DNA of 64,000 nucleotides from Catellatospora paridis (GTDB lineage Bacteria; Actinomycetota; Actinomycetes; Mycobacteriales; Micromonosporaceae): positions 425,264-489,263 of the forward strand of contig NZ_ML769314.1 in the NCBI RefSeq assembly GCF_009720365.1. Reading direction: 5' to 3'. Below, in pieces: positions 25,730 through 34,241 of the stretch (position 1 is the stretch's first letter; every line of letters begins with the position of its first letter). The notes beneath the pieces are model-generated. The model saw nothing but the letters and a program-made list of their open reading frames with translations, was not told where the DNA came from and searched no databases. Both the position numbers and the translations under genes were made by a program.

Positions 25730-26005
25730 TCAGAAGCCGATGGCGAACGCCTGCTCCAGGTCGTGGCGCGAGTACGAGCGGAACGCGATGTGCGTGTCGG
25801 TGTTGAGCACGCCGGGCACCTTCGAGATGCCGCCCGCGATGACCTCGGCGATGTGGTCGAACTCGCGTACGCGGATGATCGCGATCAGGTCGACGCCGCC
25901 CGCGACGGAGTACACCTCGCTGACGCCCTCCAGGTTGGCCAGCTCCTCGGCCACCTCCGGGATCGCGTCGGTCGCGCAGTCGATGAGAACGATCGCTGTG
26001 ATCAC
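25730..26005 (-). CDS. Stand-alone Lrp/AsnC ligand-binding (RAM) domain protein
   Basis: A 91-residue effector-binding domain of the Lrp/AsnC family without the helix-turn-helix. The beta-alpha-beta pattern ITAIVLIDCATDAIPEVAEEL and LEGVSEVYSVAGGVDLIAIIR is typical. Such proteins form octamers or decamers that bind amino acids and may modulate partners. It is separated from the nucleotidyltransferase upstream by a 55-nt family-C hairpin element, so it may be transcribed on its own. Confidence 0.9.
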   Translation of the reverse strand: MITAIVLIDCATDAIPEVAEELANLEGVSEVYSVAGGVDLIAIIRVREFDHIAEVIAGGISKVPGVLNTDTHIAFRSYSRHDLEQAFAIGF

Positions 26006-26033
26006 CGGAGACTCCTCGCGTCGTGCGTCTGTC

Positions 26034-26088
26034 GATCATGAAGTTGTGGCCGCGACACGCCGTCGACCCGTGCCACAAGTTCATGATC
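26034..26088 (-). repeat. 55-nt structured element, repeat family C copy 1
   Basis: Imperfect palindrome with 17-base arms (16 pairs and one C-C mismatch in the minus-strand reading), an internal loop and a 4-bp apical stem (CGAC/GTCG). It lies 25 bases past the stop of the minus-strand nucleotidyltransferase gene. Copies 2 and 3 are at 45751-45805 and 60889-60943, each on the same strand as the gene it follows. This copy has a G-C pair where the others have A-T at the same stem position. Confidence 0.8.
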
Positions 26089-26113
26089 ATTGTATCGGGC
26101 CTACGGGGCCATG

Positions 26114-26941
26114 CTATGCCGCGGGGACGGTGAGGTCCCGGCCTACCCGGATCACGCGGTGCAGGTTCTCGTGCGGGGCGACGTACGCGCCGGGCCACAG
26201 CACGCAGTCGCGGACGGCACCGTCCACCCGGGAGCCGGCGCCGAGCACGCTGCCGTGCGCCTCGCCGGTGACCTGCACATCGTCGCCGAACATGTTCACG
26301 CCGCCGGCGGCGTGCAGGTTGGCGGCGAGGTAGTCGGCGGGCGTGCCGCAGTCGAGGTAGCGGCCGGGCAGCGCGATCACGTCGAGCCGCCCGCTCTGCT
26401 CGGCCGGACGCCAGGTGGTGCGGACCAGTTCGCGCGGCTTGTCGGGCAGGGCCGCGACGTCGGCGGCCGGCAGCAGCGACGCGCCCGCGAAGTTGTAGCC
26501 GTGGAACGGGTCGGGCAGCCCGGCCTTGACGCCGTGCATCCGCACCCGCCTGCCGTCCCAGCCGGACAGCAGCGCTGCCAGATCCTCCGGGGCGTCGGCC
26601 GCGACATACGCGTCGGCGTTGAGCACCAGCACCGCCCGACCGTCGATCCAGCCGTGGAGGTTGCCCAGCGCCCCGGCGGTGCCCAGCGGCTCCTCCTCGA
26701 AGGACAGCCGCACCAGGCCGTCGACGTGCTCGGCGATCTGCCCGGCCAGCCAGTGCGTGTTGACCGCGACCCGGTCCGGGCCGGTCAGCCCGACCTCGGC
26801 CAGCCGCTCGAGCGTGCGGTCCAGCAACGTCGCGTTGCCGACCGGGACCAGGGCCTTGGGCCGCAGCATGGTCAGCGGCCGCAGCCGCGTGCCCAGCCCG
26901 GCGGCCAGCACCACGGCGCAGACATCGTCGGGGGCTCTCAC
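26114..26941 (-). CDS. Sugar-nucleotide transferase (NTP_transferase family)
   Basis: Nucleotidyltransferase of 275 residues, GlmU/RmlA/ManC-like. It shows the nucleotide signature LAAGLGTRLRPLTMLRPK at the N-terminus and a metal-binding Asp in VLNADAYV. The C-terminus has short left-handed-helix-type repeats (VTGEAHGSVLGAGSRVDGAV). It would make an NDP-sugar such as GDP-mannose or a glucose-1-phosphate derivative; the sugar cannot be fixed. The GTG start overlaps the Nudix stop (GTGA, 26938-26941), so the two are coupled. GDP-mannose would feed PimB encoded 9 kb away, but that link is inference. Confidence 0.85.
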   Translation of the reverse strand: MRAPDDVCAVVLAAGLGTRLRPLTMLRPKALVPVGNATLLDRTLERLAEVGLTGPDRVAVNTHWLAGQIAEHVDGLVRLSFEEEPLGTAGALGNLHGWIDGRAVLVLNADAYVAADAPEDLAALLSGWDGRRVRMHGVKAGLPDPFHGYNFAGASLLPAADVAALPDKPRELVRTTWRPAEQSGRLDVIALPGRYLDCGTPADYLAANLHAAGGVNMFGDDVQVTGEAHGSVLGAGSRVDGAVRDCVLWPGAYVAPHENLHRVIRVGRDLTVPAA

Positions 26942-27483
26942 CGGGCCACGTCCACCTCGTCGCGCAGGTGCGCCTCCGGCCCGATGCCGTAGTGGCCGAG
27001 TAGCCGGGCCGTGGCCGGGGTCACCACCGGCAGCTCGTCCAGGGCGTACCAGCGGGCCTCCCACACCTCCGCGCCGTCCACGCTGAGCGCGGTGCGGGCG
27101 GCGGGCACCCGGGCCGTGAAGACCATGTCCACCCAGTGCCCGCGGTGGTGCACCACCGCGTTCGGCACCGCCGGGGTGACCTGGTCGGGGGTGAGCCGGA
27201 TGCCGGTCTCCTCGGCCGCCTCGCGGCAGGCCGCCAGGATCGGGGCCTCCCGCCGCTCCAGCAGCCCGGCGGGCAGTGTCCAGCCGCGGCCCGGCGGCTG
27301 GCGCAGCAGCAGGATGCGCTCCGGGCCGTCGGCCTCGCTGTCGAAGATGAGCACCACCGAGCCCACCGAGTAGCGGGCGGTCACCAGCTTCACCATGCGG
27401 TTACGCCAGCGCGGCGGGATCCGGTAGAAGACGCCGTAGCCGAACGAGACCAACTTCAGCCGCAGTGGTGAGCGCCGGTTCAC
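26938..27483 (-). CDS. Nudix hydrolase
   Basis: Pyrophosphohydrolase of 181 residues with a complete Nudix box: G-x5-E-x7-REAAEETGI, beginning at GLLERREAP. A basic N-terminus (FYRIPPRWRNRMVKLV) precedes the fold. The GTG at 27483 has GAGGAG further upstream. It lies 40 bases after the RSH stop and overlaps the nucleotidyltransferase start, forming an RSH-Nudix-nucleotidyltransferase run. The substrate could be a nucleotide sugar or a damaged nucleotide. Confidence 0.9.
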   Translation of the reverse strand: MNRRSPLRLKLVSFGYGVFYRIPPRWRNRMVKLVTARYSVGSVVLIFDSEADGPERILLLRQPPGRGWTLPAGLLERREAPILAACREAAEETGIRLTPDQVTPAVPNAVVHHRGHWVDMVFTARVPAARTALSVDGAEVWEARWYALDELPVVTPATARLLGHYGIGPEAHLRDEVDVAR

Positions 27484-27523
27484 CGGACAACCCTGCGGGG
27501 CTCGTGCGCGCGCTCCTCGTTCT

Positions 27524-29455
27524 TCACCTTGCCAGGCTAGTCGACGAGCGTCGCGGCGGCGTGGCAGCGGCTTCGCCGCGCGGGGCGACCACGTTCACCG
27601 GGGCCGAACGGGCCGCGTCGTTCTGGTTGTCGACGCTGGCGATGAGCTGGTCGACGATGGTGTCCGCGGACACCCGGTGCTCGGCCACCGCCATCAGCAG
27701 CGTGTCGAGATCGGGGTAGTCCAGCGCCTGGGCGAGGCTGATCAGCCGCTGCTCGTCGGCGAGCGCCCGGTCGCGGCGGCGCAGGGCCAGCCCGATCGCG
27801 GCCCGGCCGAGCTGCAGCCGGTCGCTGACGGTGCCGGCGGCGACCTCCGGGTCGGTGAAGCGGCGGCTCAGCCGCAGCCGCGCGTTGGGGGCCTTGACGA
27901 ACTCCAACCACTCCCGGCGCGGGCCGGGATGGTTGCGCGCCCGGCTGACCAGGATGTCGACCACGTCGCCGTCGGTCAGCGCGGCGTTGAGCGGGGTCAG
28001 CACGCCGTTCACGGTCGCCGCGACACAGCGGTCGCCGGTGCGGGTGCCCAGCTCGTACGCCACGTCCACCGGGCTCGCGCCCTCGGGCAGCAGCAGCTGG
28101 CGGCCCCAGGCGAAGACCTGGATCTGCTGCTCGGCCAGGTCGCAGCGCAGCGTCTCGACGAACTGCACCGCGTCGGGCGCGGCCTGCTCCAGGTCCAGCG
28201 CGCGGCGCAGCCAGGCGTGCTCGCCGTGCTGACGCGGCGCGGGCGCGACCTCCCGGGGCGCGGTGCGCGGGTTGAACACGCGCAGCGCCCCGCTGCGCCG
28301 CGACGGGCGGGTCGGGTAGCGGAACGGGGCGACCACGCCGTACTCCACGGCGCGGTGCATCTGCTCGGTGCGGATCAGCACCTCGACCATCTGGTCGCCG
28401 GGGCCCAGCACCGTGGTGTGCAGCGAGCGGTAGAGGTTGTTCTTCGGCGCGGCGATGAAGTCCTTGAACCGGCCGGGGATCGGCTTCCACTGCTGGTGCA
28501 CCGCGCACAGGGCGGCGTAGCAGTCGGGGTCGTCGCCGTCGAGGATCACCACGATGCGGGGCAGGTCCATCGGCACCGGGCTGCCCGCCTGCTGGGTGTC
28601 CTTCCAGATCGAGTAGTAGTGCCGCGGCCGCGGCTTCACCCGGCCGTCGAGCTTCTCCTTGCGCAGCGCGCCCCTGCCCAGCGTGACCAGGTTCTGGACG
28701 TAGTCGTTCCAGTCCGGGCGGTTGGAGACCATGCCGTCGATGCGCTCGTATTCCTCCGGGTCGAGGAAGAGCAGCACCTTGTCCTCGAGTTCGCGCTTGA
28801 GCGCCTGGATGCCGAGCCGATCGCAGAGCGGCACCAGCACCTCGCGGGTCGCGCCGGCGATGCGGGCGCGCGAGGCCGCCGAGCGGGCATCGAGGGTCTG
28901 CATGTTGTGCAGCCGGTCGGCGAGCTTGATGACGAGCACCCGGATGTCCTGCCCCGCGGCGACGATCATCTTGCGGATGGTCTCGGCCTCCGCGCGGGCG
29001 CCGAAGTGCGCCTTGTCGAACTTGGTGACCCCGTCGACCAGGTGTGCGACGTCCGGGCCGAAGTCCTCGCGCAGCTGCGCCAGGGTGTAGCTGGTGTCCT
29101 CGACCGTGTCGTGCAGCAGCGCCGCGGCCAGGGTCGTGCCGTCCATGCCCAGGTGGGCCAGGATCTCCGCGACGGCCAGCGGGTGGGTGATGTAGGGGTC
29201 GCCGCTCTTGCGCATCTGGCCGCGGTGCATCCGCTCGGCGACCAGGTAGGCGCGGCGCAGCAGGGCGACGTCGGAGCCGGAGTGCACCTGGTGGTGCGCC
29301 TTGATCAAAGCGGTGACCGGGTCGGCGGGCGCCGGTGTCCGCTCGCGCATGTTCGGCCAGCTGAGCATTGCTCTGAGCCGGGTGGTGAGCAAGCTCTCCC
29401 CGGCCCGGCCCGTGACCGTAATCCCCGTTGCCACCGTGGCGGCTTCCGCGTCCAC
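27524..29455 (-). CDS. RelA/SpoT-family (p)ppGpp protein, short form
   Basis: Alarmone enzyme homologue of 643 residues. The N-terminal HD hydrolase domain looks intact: SGDPYITHPLAVAEIL, LLHDTVEDT, KLADRLHNMQTL. The synthetase domain keeps the block GRFKDFIAAPKNNLYRSLHT and the likely catalytic Asp (MDLPRIVVILD) and Glu (VEVLIRTEQMH). It has lost the Arg normal in the DLIAIR-type strand (Val here) and the Gln of VQIRT (Leu here). A TGS domain follows (FAWGRQLLLPEGASPVDVAYEL), and then the protein stops without the zinc-finger and ACT domains of full-length Rel (about 750-790 residues). It is probably a second RSH, perhaps biased to hydrolysis. The start is the GTG at 29455; a GTG at 29464 is the alternative. 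Confidence 0.88.
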   Translation of the reverse strand: MDAEAATVATGITVTGRAGESLLTTRLRAMLSWPNMRERTPAPADPVTALIKAHHQVHSGSDVALLRRAYLVAERMHRGQMRKSGDPYITHPLAVAEILAHLGMDGTTLAAALLHDTVEDTSYTLAQLREDFGPDVAHLVDGVTKFDKAHFGARAEAETIRKMIVAAGQDIRVLVIKLADRLHNMQTLDARSAASRARIAGATREVLVPLCDRLGIQALKRELEDKVLLFLDPEEYERIDGMVSNRPDWNDYVQNLVTLGRGALRKEKLDGRVKPRPRHYYSIWKDTQQAGSPVPMDLPRIVVILDGDDPDCYAALCAVHQQWKPIPGRFKDFIAAPKNNLYRSLHTTVLGPGDQMVEVLIRTEQMHRAVEYGVVAPFRYPTRPSRRSGALRVFNPRTAPREVAPAPRQHGEHAWLRRALDLEQAAPDAVQFVETLRCDLAEQQIQVFAWGRQLLLPEGASPVDVAYELGTRTGDRCVAATVNGVLTPLNAALTDGDVVDILVSRARNHPGPRREWLEFVKAPNARLRLSRRFTDPEVAAGTVSDRLQLGRAAIGLALRRRDRALADEQRLISLAQALDYPDLDTLLMAVAEHRVSADTIVDQLIASVDNQNDAARSAPVNVVAPRGEAAATPPRRSSTSLAR

Positions 29456-29691
29456 TGAGGACACCCCCCTCACCGCGTGGAGGTGGAGCGTCGCGCGGCA
29501 CGTACGCGGCCTCGACGCCCCGTCACGACTGCCCACTTCCGAGAGATCTCTGGATATCGCTCCATAGCCTAGTAACGAACGTCGTAGCCGAATGGTCAAG
29601 ACCTTTCATGCGTTCGGTCAAGTAATGGCCGAACGGGTATGCCGACAGTGACGCCGCGGGGGTCGGCGACTCGGCTGTTCAGGGCTGCCCG

Positions 29692-31440
29692 TTACCGGGC
29701 GCCGCCGAGCAGGAGCGTTTTCCAGCGCGCCGCGCCGCGGGCCGGGGAGGCCCAGCCTGACGTCGCCTCCACCAGGCGGGTCTCCGGGCGTTCGAGCCAG
29801 TCCAGGATCCGCTCGGTCTCCTCGGGCGTGGCCGCGGGCGTCGGGCCGGGCGCGGCGAGCACCGTCTCGGCGGTGGGTCGCAGCACGTCCAGGGTCCGTC
29901 GCGGATGGACGCCCGGCTCGGCGGTCGCCGCGGCGGCCAGCCGGCCCCGCCGCACGATGGCGATCTCCCACGCGTTGCGCTCGGTGCGCCGAGCCGCGAT
30001 CAGCTCCTCGATCGACGTCAGCGCGGACAGCCGCTGCATGCGCACGGCTGCGCGCAGGAACGCGGCGAGCCGGTCGCGCACCGCCGCGGCGTCCTCGTAG
30101 CGCTGCGCGTCGGACAGCTTGCGGATGCGGGCCAGCAGCGGATCCACCACCGCGTCCGGGTCGCCGTCGAACGCGGCCCGCAGCGGCGCGGCGGCCAGGG
30201 TGTCGTACTCCTCGACGCTGATCGTGAGCTGGCAGGGCGCCGGGCACTTGCCGAGTTCGGCCAGCGCGCAGGCCGGCGAGGCCTTGCGCGCCGACAGCCG
30301 GGGCGTGCACTGCCGCAGCGGCAGCGCCTCGTGGATCGCGTCCACCGCCGCCTGCGCCGTCGCCCGCCCGGCGAACGGCCCCAGGTAGGCGGCGCCGTCG
30401 GCGGTCAGCTGCCGGACCACGGACAGCCGCGGGAAGGCCTCCGCGGTCAGCTTCAGCCACTGCACCCGCTCCGGGTGCTTGGAGCGCCGGTTGTACGGCG
30501 GTGCGTGCACCGCGATCAGCCGCAGCTCGCGGACCTGTGCCTCCAGCGCGTGGGCGCACTCGACCGCGTCCACCCGCACCGCCGCGCCGAGCATCTCCTT
30601 GATCCGGGCCCGGCGCTCGGCCGCGGTGAAGTAGCTGCGCACCCGGGTGGCGATGTCGTTGGACGTGCCGACGTAGAGCGGGCGGTCGTCGGCGGCCCGG
30701 AACAGATACACCCCCGGCGCGTGTGGCAGGTTCTCGGCCAGGTGCTTCTTGGCCCGCTGCACCGGCGCGACCGCCTTGACGAACTCGATGGTGTCGCCGA
30801 GCGTGTGCACCTTGTGGCCGCCGAGCCGGGCGATCAGCGCGTGCAGCACCCCCACGGTGGCTCGTGCGTCGTCCATCGCGCGGTGGTTGGGCTGGTCGCC
30901 GACCCGGAAGTAGGCGGCCAGGGTGCCCAGCTTGTTGTTGGGCACCTCGTCGCGCAGCAGCACCCGGCGGGCCAGCGCGACGGTGTCCACCACCCGGGGG
31001 TTCGGCCAGCGGTAGCCGTGCGCGGCGCAGGCCGCCTTCAGGAATCCGGTGTCGTACGGCGCGTTGTGCGCGACCAGGACCGCGCCGGACAGGAACTCCA
31101 GCAGCGAGGGCAGCACGGCCTCGATCGGCGGAGCCTCGATCGTCATCGCGGTGGTGATGCCGGTAAGCACGGTGATGAACGGCGGGATCGGCACCCCGGG
31201 GTTGATCAGCGTGCCGAACGAGCCCAGTTCCTCACCGCCGCGTACCTTCACCGCGCCGATCTCGGTGATACCGCCGCCGTCGGGCGCGCCGCCGGTGGTC
31301 TCCAGGTCGAGCACCACGAAGGTGGTGTGCCGCAGGTCGAGCTGCAGCGGGTCGGCCAGCATGCCGTCGAGGGTCGGCTGTTCGAATCGGTCACGCGGCG
31401 CGGCGGGGCGCGCGGACGGCACCTGGGACGGGGACGGCAC
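29692..31440 (-). CDS. DEDD exonuclease with GIY-YIG (UvrC-like) domain
   Basis: Fusion of a DnaQ-like 3'-5' exonuclease and a UvrC/Cho-like GIY-YIG nuclease, 582 residues. Exonuclease motifs are VLDLETTGG (Exo I), VAHNAPYDTGFL (Exo II) and HRAMDDARAT (Exo III). The GIY-YIG part reads APGVYLFRAADDRPLYVGTS, followed by a UvrC-like middle with LGKCPAPC Cys and a UVR-like helical hairpin. It probably acts in DNA repair. The GTG start at 31440 is chosen because TAGCGT lies seven bases upstream. An ATG at 31470 would put the palindrome 31443-31463 inside the gene. Confidence 0.9.
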   Translation of the reverse strand: MPSPSQVPSARPAAPRDRFEQPTLDGMLADPLQLDLRHTTFVVLDLETTGGAPDGGGITEIGAVKVRGGEELGSFGTLINPGVPIPPFITVLTGITTAMTIEAPPIEAVLPSLLEFLSGAVLVAHNAPYDTGFLKAACAAHGYRWPNPRVVDTVALARRVLLRDEVPNNKLGTLAAYFRVGDQPNHRAMDDARATVGVLHALIARLGGHKVHTLGDTIEFVKAVAPVQRAKKHLAENLPHAPGVYLFRAADDRPLYVGTSNDIATRVRSYFTAAERRARIKEMLGAAVRVDAVECAHALEAQVRELRLIAVHAPPYNRRSKHPERVQWLKLTAEAFPRLSVVRQLTADGAAYLGPFAGRATAQAAVDAIHEALPLRQCTPRLSARKASPACALAELGKCPAPCQLTISVEEYDTLAAAPLRAAFDGDPDAVVDPLLARIRKLSDAQRYEDAAAVRDRLAAFLRAAVRMQRLSALTSIEELIAARRTERNAWEIAIVRRGRLAAAATAEPGVHPRRTLDVLRPTAETVLAAPGPTPAATPEETERILDWLERPETRLVEATSGWASPARGAARWKTLLLGGAR

Positions 31441-31442
31441 AG

Positions 31443-31463
31443 ACCGGACGCTAAACGTCCGGT
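31443..31463 (-). promoter_or_regulatory. Palindrome over the exonuclease promoter
   Basis: ACCGGACG and CGTCCGGT flank a 5-base centre. It contains the predicted -10 box TAGCGT (minus strand, 31448-31453), which ends seven bases before the GTG at 31440. A repressor bound here would block the exonuclease gene. Confidence 0.45.
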
Positions 31464-31541
31464 ACGACATGGGTGGTCGGCGGAGACGGCGAGCCGCGAA
31501 CCTGAGCGACAAGATCGGTAAGTCGGTGGAACACTAGGACC

Positions 31542-32906
31542 ATGTCAGCCGCTGAACTTTCGTTCGATGCCTCCTCCGGGGACCCGGTGGGGGCGGCTGA
31601 CTTCATGCCCGAGCCGATCCTGTCCGAGCCCATCCGCCAGCGGGTGGTCGCCCTGGCCGCGGCCGTGCTGACCGCACTGCCCAACGACGAGATGCCGGTC
31701 GCGCTACGCAAGGTCGCCAAATTCGCGCCCAACCGCCGGGCCCGGCTCGGCGGCGCGGCCATCGCGGCGCAGCTCACCGCCGACTCGGTGTTCCGGCAGC
31801 GGATCAGCGGCCGGGTGCTGGCCGACGCGGGCGAGCTGGGCACGGCGGTGCTCGGCGGCATGGCGCCGGCCGCCGCCGACCCGATCGAGGTCGCCGCGCT
31901 GGCCTACCTGGCCCGCCCCGCGGGCTGGCGCGAGCTGCTCGACGCCGCCGGGCAGGCGGTCGCCGCCGAGGCGGAGAGCACCGCCGTCGCCGAGCACATC
32001 CGCGACGCCGAGACGCGGGCCGCCCGTGCCGAGCACGACCGCGCCGTCGCCCGGGTCGAGGCCGACAAGCTGCGCGACGAGCTGGCCCGGGTGCGCGACG
32101 AGCTGGGCCAGCTGCGCGAAGAGGCCCGCGCGAGCGGCAAGGCGCTGCGCGACGCGCAGGCCCAGCTCAAACGGGCCAACGAATTGCTCTCCATCGAGAA
32201 GGGCCGGGCCGCCAAGGGGCACGGCGACCACGAGGCCGAGCTGCGCCGGCTGCGGTCCCGGCTGTCCGACGCCGAGGCGGCGGCAGGGGACGCGCGCCAG
32301 GCCGCCCGCGACACCCGGGCCGTCGACGAGGCGCGGCTGTGGCTGCTGCTGGAGACCATCGGGCAGGCCGCCGTGGGGCTGCGCCGGGAGCTGGCGCTGG
32401 ACCCGGCGAAGGTGCTGCCGGGGGACACCGTCGCCGCGGCGTACGCGGACATGGTCGGCGCCCCCACCGCGACCAACCGGGCCACCGACGGCGACGACCC
32501 GGCCCGGCTCGCCCAGCTGCTCGCGCTGCCCAAGGCGCACCTGGTGGTCGACGGCTACAACGTGACCAAGCGCGGCTTCGCCGAGATGTCGCTGGAGCAG
32601 CAGCGCAACCGGCTCGTCACGGGCCTGGGCGGGGTCGCCGCGCAGACCGGGGCCGAGGTCACCGTCGTCTTCGACGGGGCCGAGCGGGTGCACGGCCTGC
32701 CCGCCCCGCCGCGCGGGGTGCGGGTGCTGTTCTCGCGCAAGGGCGAGACCGCCGACGAGGTGATCCGCCGCCTGGTCCGGGCCGAGCCGCCGGGCCGCCC
32801 CGTCGTGGTGGTCTCCTCCGACCGCGAGGTCGCCGACGGCGTACGCCGCCACGGCGCGTACCCCATGAACTCCGAATCCCTGGTCCGCCGCCTCACCCGC
32901 AGCTGA
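31542..32906 (+). CDS. NYN-domain (YacP/Rae1-like) nuclease with coiled coil
   Basis: Protein of 454 residues. The N-terminal 130 residues are helical. Residues about 140-270 form a long coiled coil rich in Arg, Glu and Ala. The C-terminal 150 residues are a PIN-like NYN domain: HLVVDGYNVTKRG, TVVFDGAE, FSRKGETADEVIRRLV and VVSSDREVADGVRRHGA, carrying the acidic metal residues. The domain is the YacP family, of which Bacillus Rae1 is a ribosome-associated mRNA endonuclease. The coiled-coil extension is an actinobacterial feature. It is divergent from the DEDD exonuclease gene. Confidence 0.87.
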   Translation: MSAAELSFDASSGDPVGAADFMPEPILSEPIRQRVVALAAAVLTALPNDEMPVALRKVAKFAPNRRARLGGAAIAAQLTADSVFRQRISGRVLADAGELGTAVLGGMAPAAADPIEVAALAYLARPAGWRELLDAAGQAVAAEAESTAVAEHIRDAETRAARAEHDRAVARVEADKLRDELARVRDELGQLREEARASGKALRDAQAQLKRANELLSIEKGRAAKGHGDHEAELRRLRSRLSDAEAAAGDARQAARDTRAVDEARLWLLLETIGQAAVGLRRELALDPAKVLPGDTVAAAYADMVGAPTATNRATDGDDPARLAQLLALPKAHLVVDGYNVTKRGFAEMSLEQQRNRLVTGLGGVAAQTGAEVTVVFDGAERVHGLPAPPRGVRVLFSRKGETADEVIRRLVRAEPPGRPVVVVSSDREVADGVRRHGAYPMNSESLVRRLTRS

Positions 32907-32919
32907 CCCCGCCCGGCCG

Positions 32920-32925
32920 TAGGAT
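32920..32925 (+). promoter_or_regulatory. Predicted -10 box, leaderless M48 protease
   Basis: TAGGAT, six bases before the ATG at 32932, with no ribosome binding site between. Confidence 0.45.
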
Positions 32926-32931
32926 CGGGCG

Positions 32932-34173
32932 ATGACGGTGCGGGGCTGGGCCTGGCTGACGTTGATCGTCCTTTGTGGCGCGCTGGCGGTGACCGTGGCG
33001 CTGCTGGTGCCGTGGCACCGGCCGCCCGCGCCGCGCGCCGACCAGCTCGCCGCGCTGGCCACGCTGCCCACCGACCGGGTCGAACAGGCCCGGCAGCTGC
33101 GCGGCGAGCTGCGCTGGATCACGTACCCGGCGATGCTGGTCGGGTTGGGCGTGGCGCTCGTGCTGGGGCTGACCCCGCTGGGCTCCTGGCTGGTGGGGCT
33201 GGTGCCCGGACCGTGGCTGGCCAAGGTGCTCGGCGGCGGGCTGCTGGTGCTGCTGGCCGCGGACCTGATCACGCTGCCGTTCGCGGCCTGGCGGCACACC
33301 GTGGCGGTGCGCTACGGGCTGTCCACCCAAGGCTGGGGCGGCTGGGCGGTCGACCTGCTCAAGGGATACGCCGTCGGCGCGGTGCTCGGCGCGGTCGCCC
33401 TGCTCGGCTTCTACGGCCTGACCAGGCTGGCGCCGAACTGGTGGTGGGCCTTCGGCACGGTCGGCGCGGCCGCGCTCGTGGTGCTGCTCAGCTTCGTGTT
33501 CCCGGTGCTGGTCGAACCGGTGTTCAACAAGTTCACGCCGATGGCCGACGGGCCGCTGCGCACCGAACTCATGGAGCTGGCCCAGCGCGACGGGGTGCCG
33601 GTGCGCGACGTGCTGGTCGCCGACGCGTCCCGGCGCACCACCTCGCTCAACGCATACGTCAGCGGCATCGGCCCGACCCGGCGCATCGTCGTCTACGACA
33701 CGCTGCTGCGCGAGGCCCCGCAGGCGGAGATCGTCGCCGTCGCCGCGCACGAACTGGGCCATGCGAAACGCGGCGACGTGGTGATCGGCACGGTCATCGG
33801 CGCGCTCGGCGCGGCGATCTTCGTGGTCGGCCTCTACCTGCTCGGCGCGTGGAGCTGGCTGCTGCACCGGGCGGGGGTCGAGTCGATCGCCGAGCCGCGC
33901 GCGATCGGGCTGCTGCTGGCCGTCGCGACGGTGGGCGGGCTGCTGGCGGGGCCGGCGCAGGCGTACGTGTCGCGGCTGATCGAGGCGCGCGCCGACGAGC
34001 ACGCGCTGGAGCTGACCGGGGACCCGGCCGGGTTCGAGCAGATGCAGGGGCGGCTCTCCCTGGTCAACCTCGGCGACCCCGACCCGCCCGCCTGGGAGCA
34101 GGCGCTCTTCGGCAGCCACCCCACCACCGTGGAACGCATGGCCGCCGCCCGCGCGTACGCCCGCGACCACTGA
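32932..34173 (+). CDS. M48 family membrane metallopeptidase (Ste24-like)
   Basis: Zinc protease of 413 residues with about six or seven membrane helices, related to CAAX prenyl protease Ste24 and HtpX. The zinc-binding HELGH lies in VAVAAHELGHAKRGD and the third ligand in SRLIEARADEHALELTG. SFVFPVLVEPVFNKFTPM is a Ste24-type block. The C-terminal FGSHPTTVERMAAARAYA is the usual Ste24 ending. Its predicted leaderless promoter separates it from the NYN gene. It probably acts in membrane protein quality control. Confidence 0.93.
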   Translation: MTVRGWAWLTLIVLCGALAVTVALLVPWHRPPAPRADQLAALATLPTDRVEQARQLRGELRWITYPAMLVGLGVALVLGLTPLGSWLVGLVPGPWLAKVLGGGLLVLLAADLITLPFAAWRHTVAVRYGLSTQGWGGWAVDLLKGYAVGAVLGAVALLGFYGLTRLAPNWWWAFGTVGAAALVVLLSFVFPVLVEPVFNKFTPMADGPLRTELMELAQRDGVPVRDVLVADASRRTTSLNAYVSGIGPTRRIVVYDTLLREAPQAEIVAVAAHELGHAKRGDVVIGTVIGALGAAIFVVGLYLLGAWSWLLHRAGVESIAEPRAIGLLLAVATVGGLLAGPAQAYVSRLIEARADEHALELTGDPAGFEQMQGRLSLVNLGDPDPPAWEQALFGSHPTTVERMAAARAYARDH

Positions 34174-34180
34174 CCGAAAA

Positions 34181-34241
34181 CTGACATGTATCAAATCCTA
34201 GCCAGTTCGTTATGAGGTGGCTAGGATTTGATACATGTCAG
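34181..34241 (+). promoter_or_regulatory. 24-bp perfect inverted repeat operator of abiE
   Basis: Arms 34181-34204 and 34218-34241 are perfectly complementary around a 13-base spacer. The right arm holds TAGGAT (34222-34227) and, seven bases on, the abiEi ATG (34235). AbiEi antitoxins are known to bind inverted repeats upstream of their operon and repress it. A repressor bound here would cover the promoter and the start codon, giving tight autoregulation. The same hairpin could act on RNA level as well. Confidence 0.75.
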
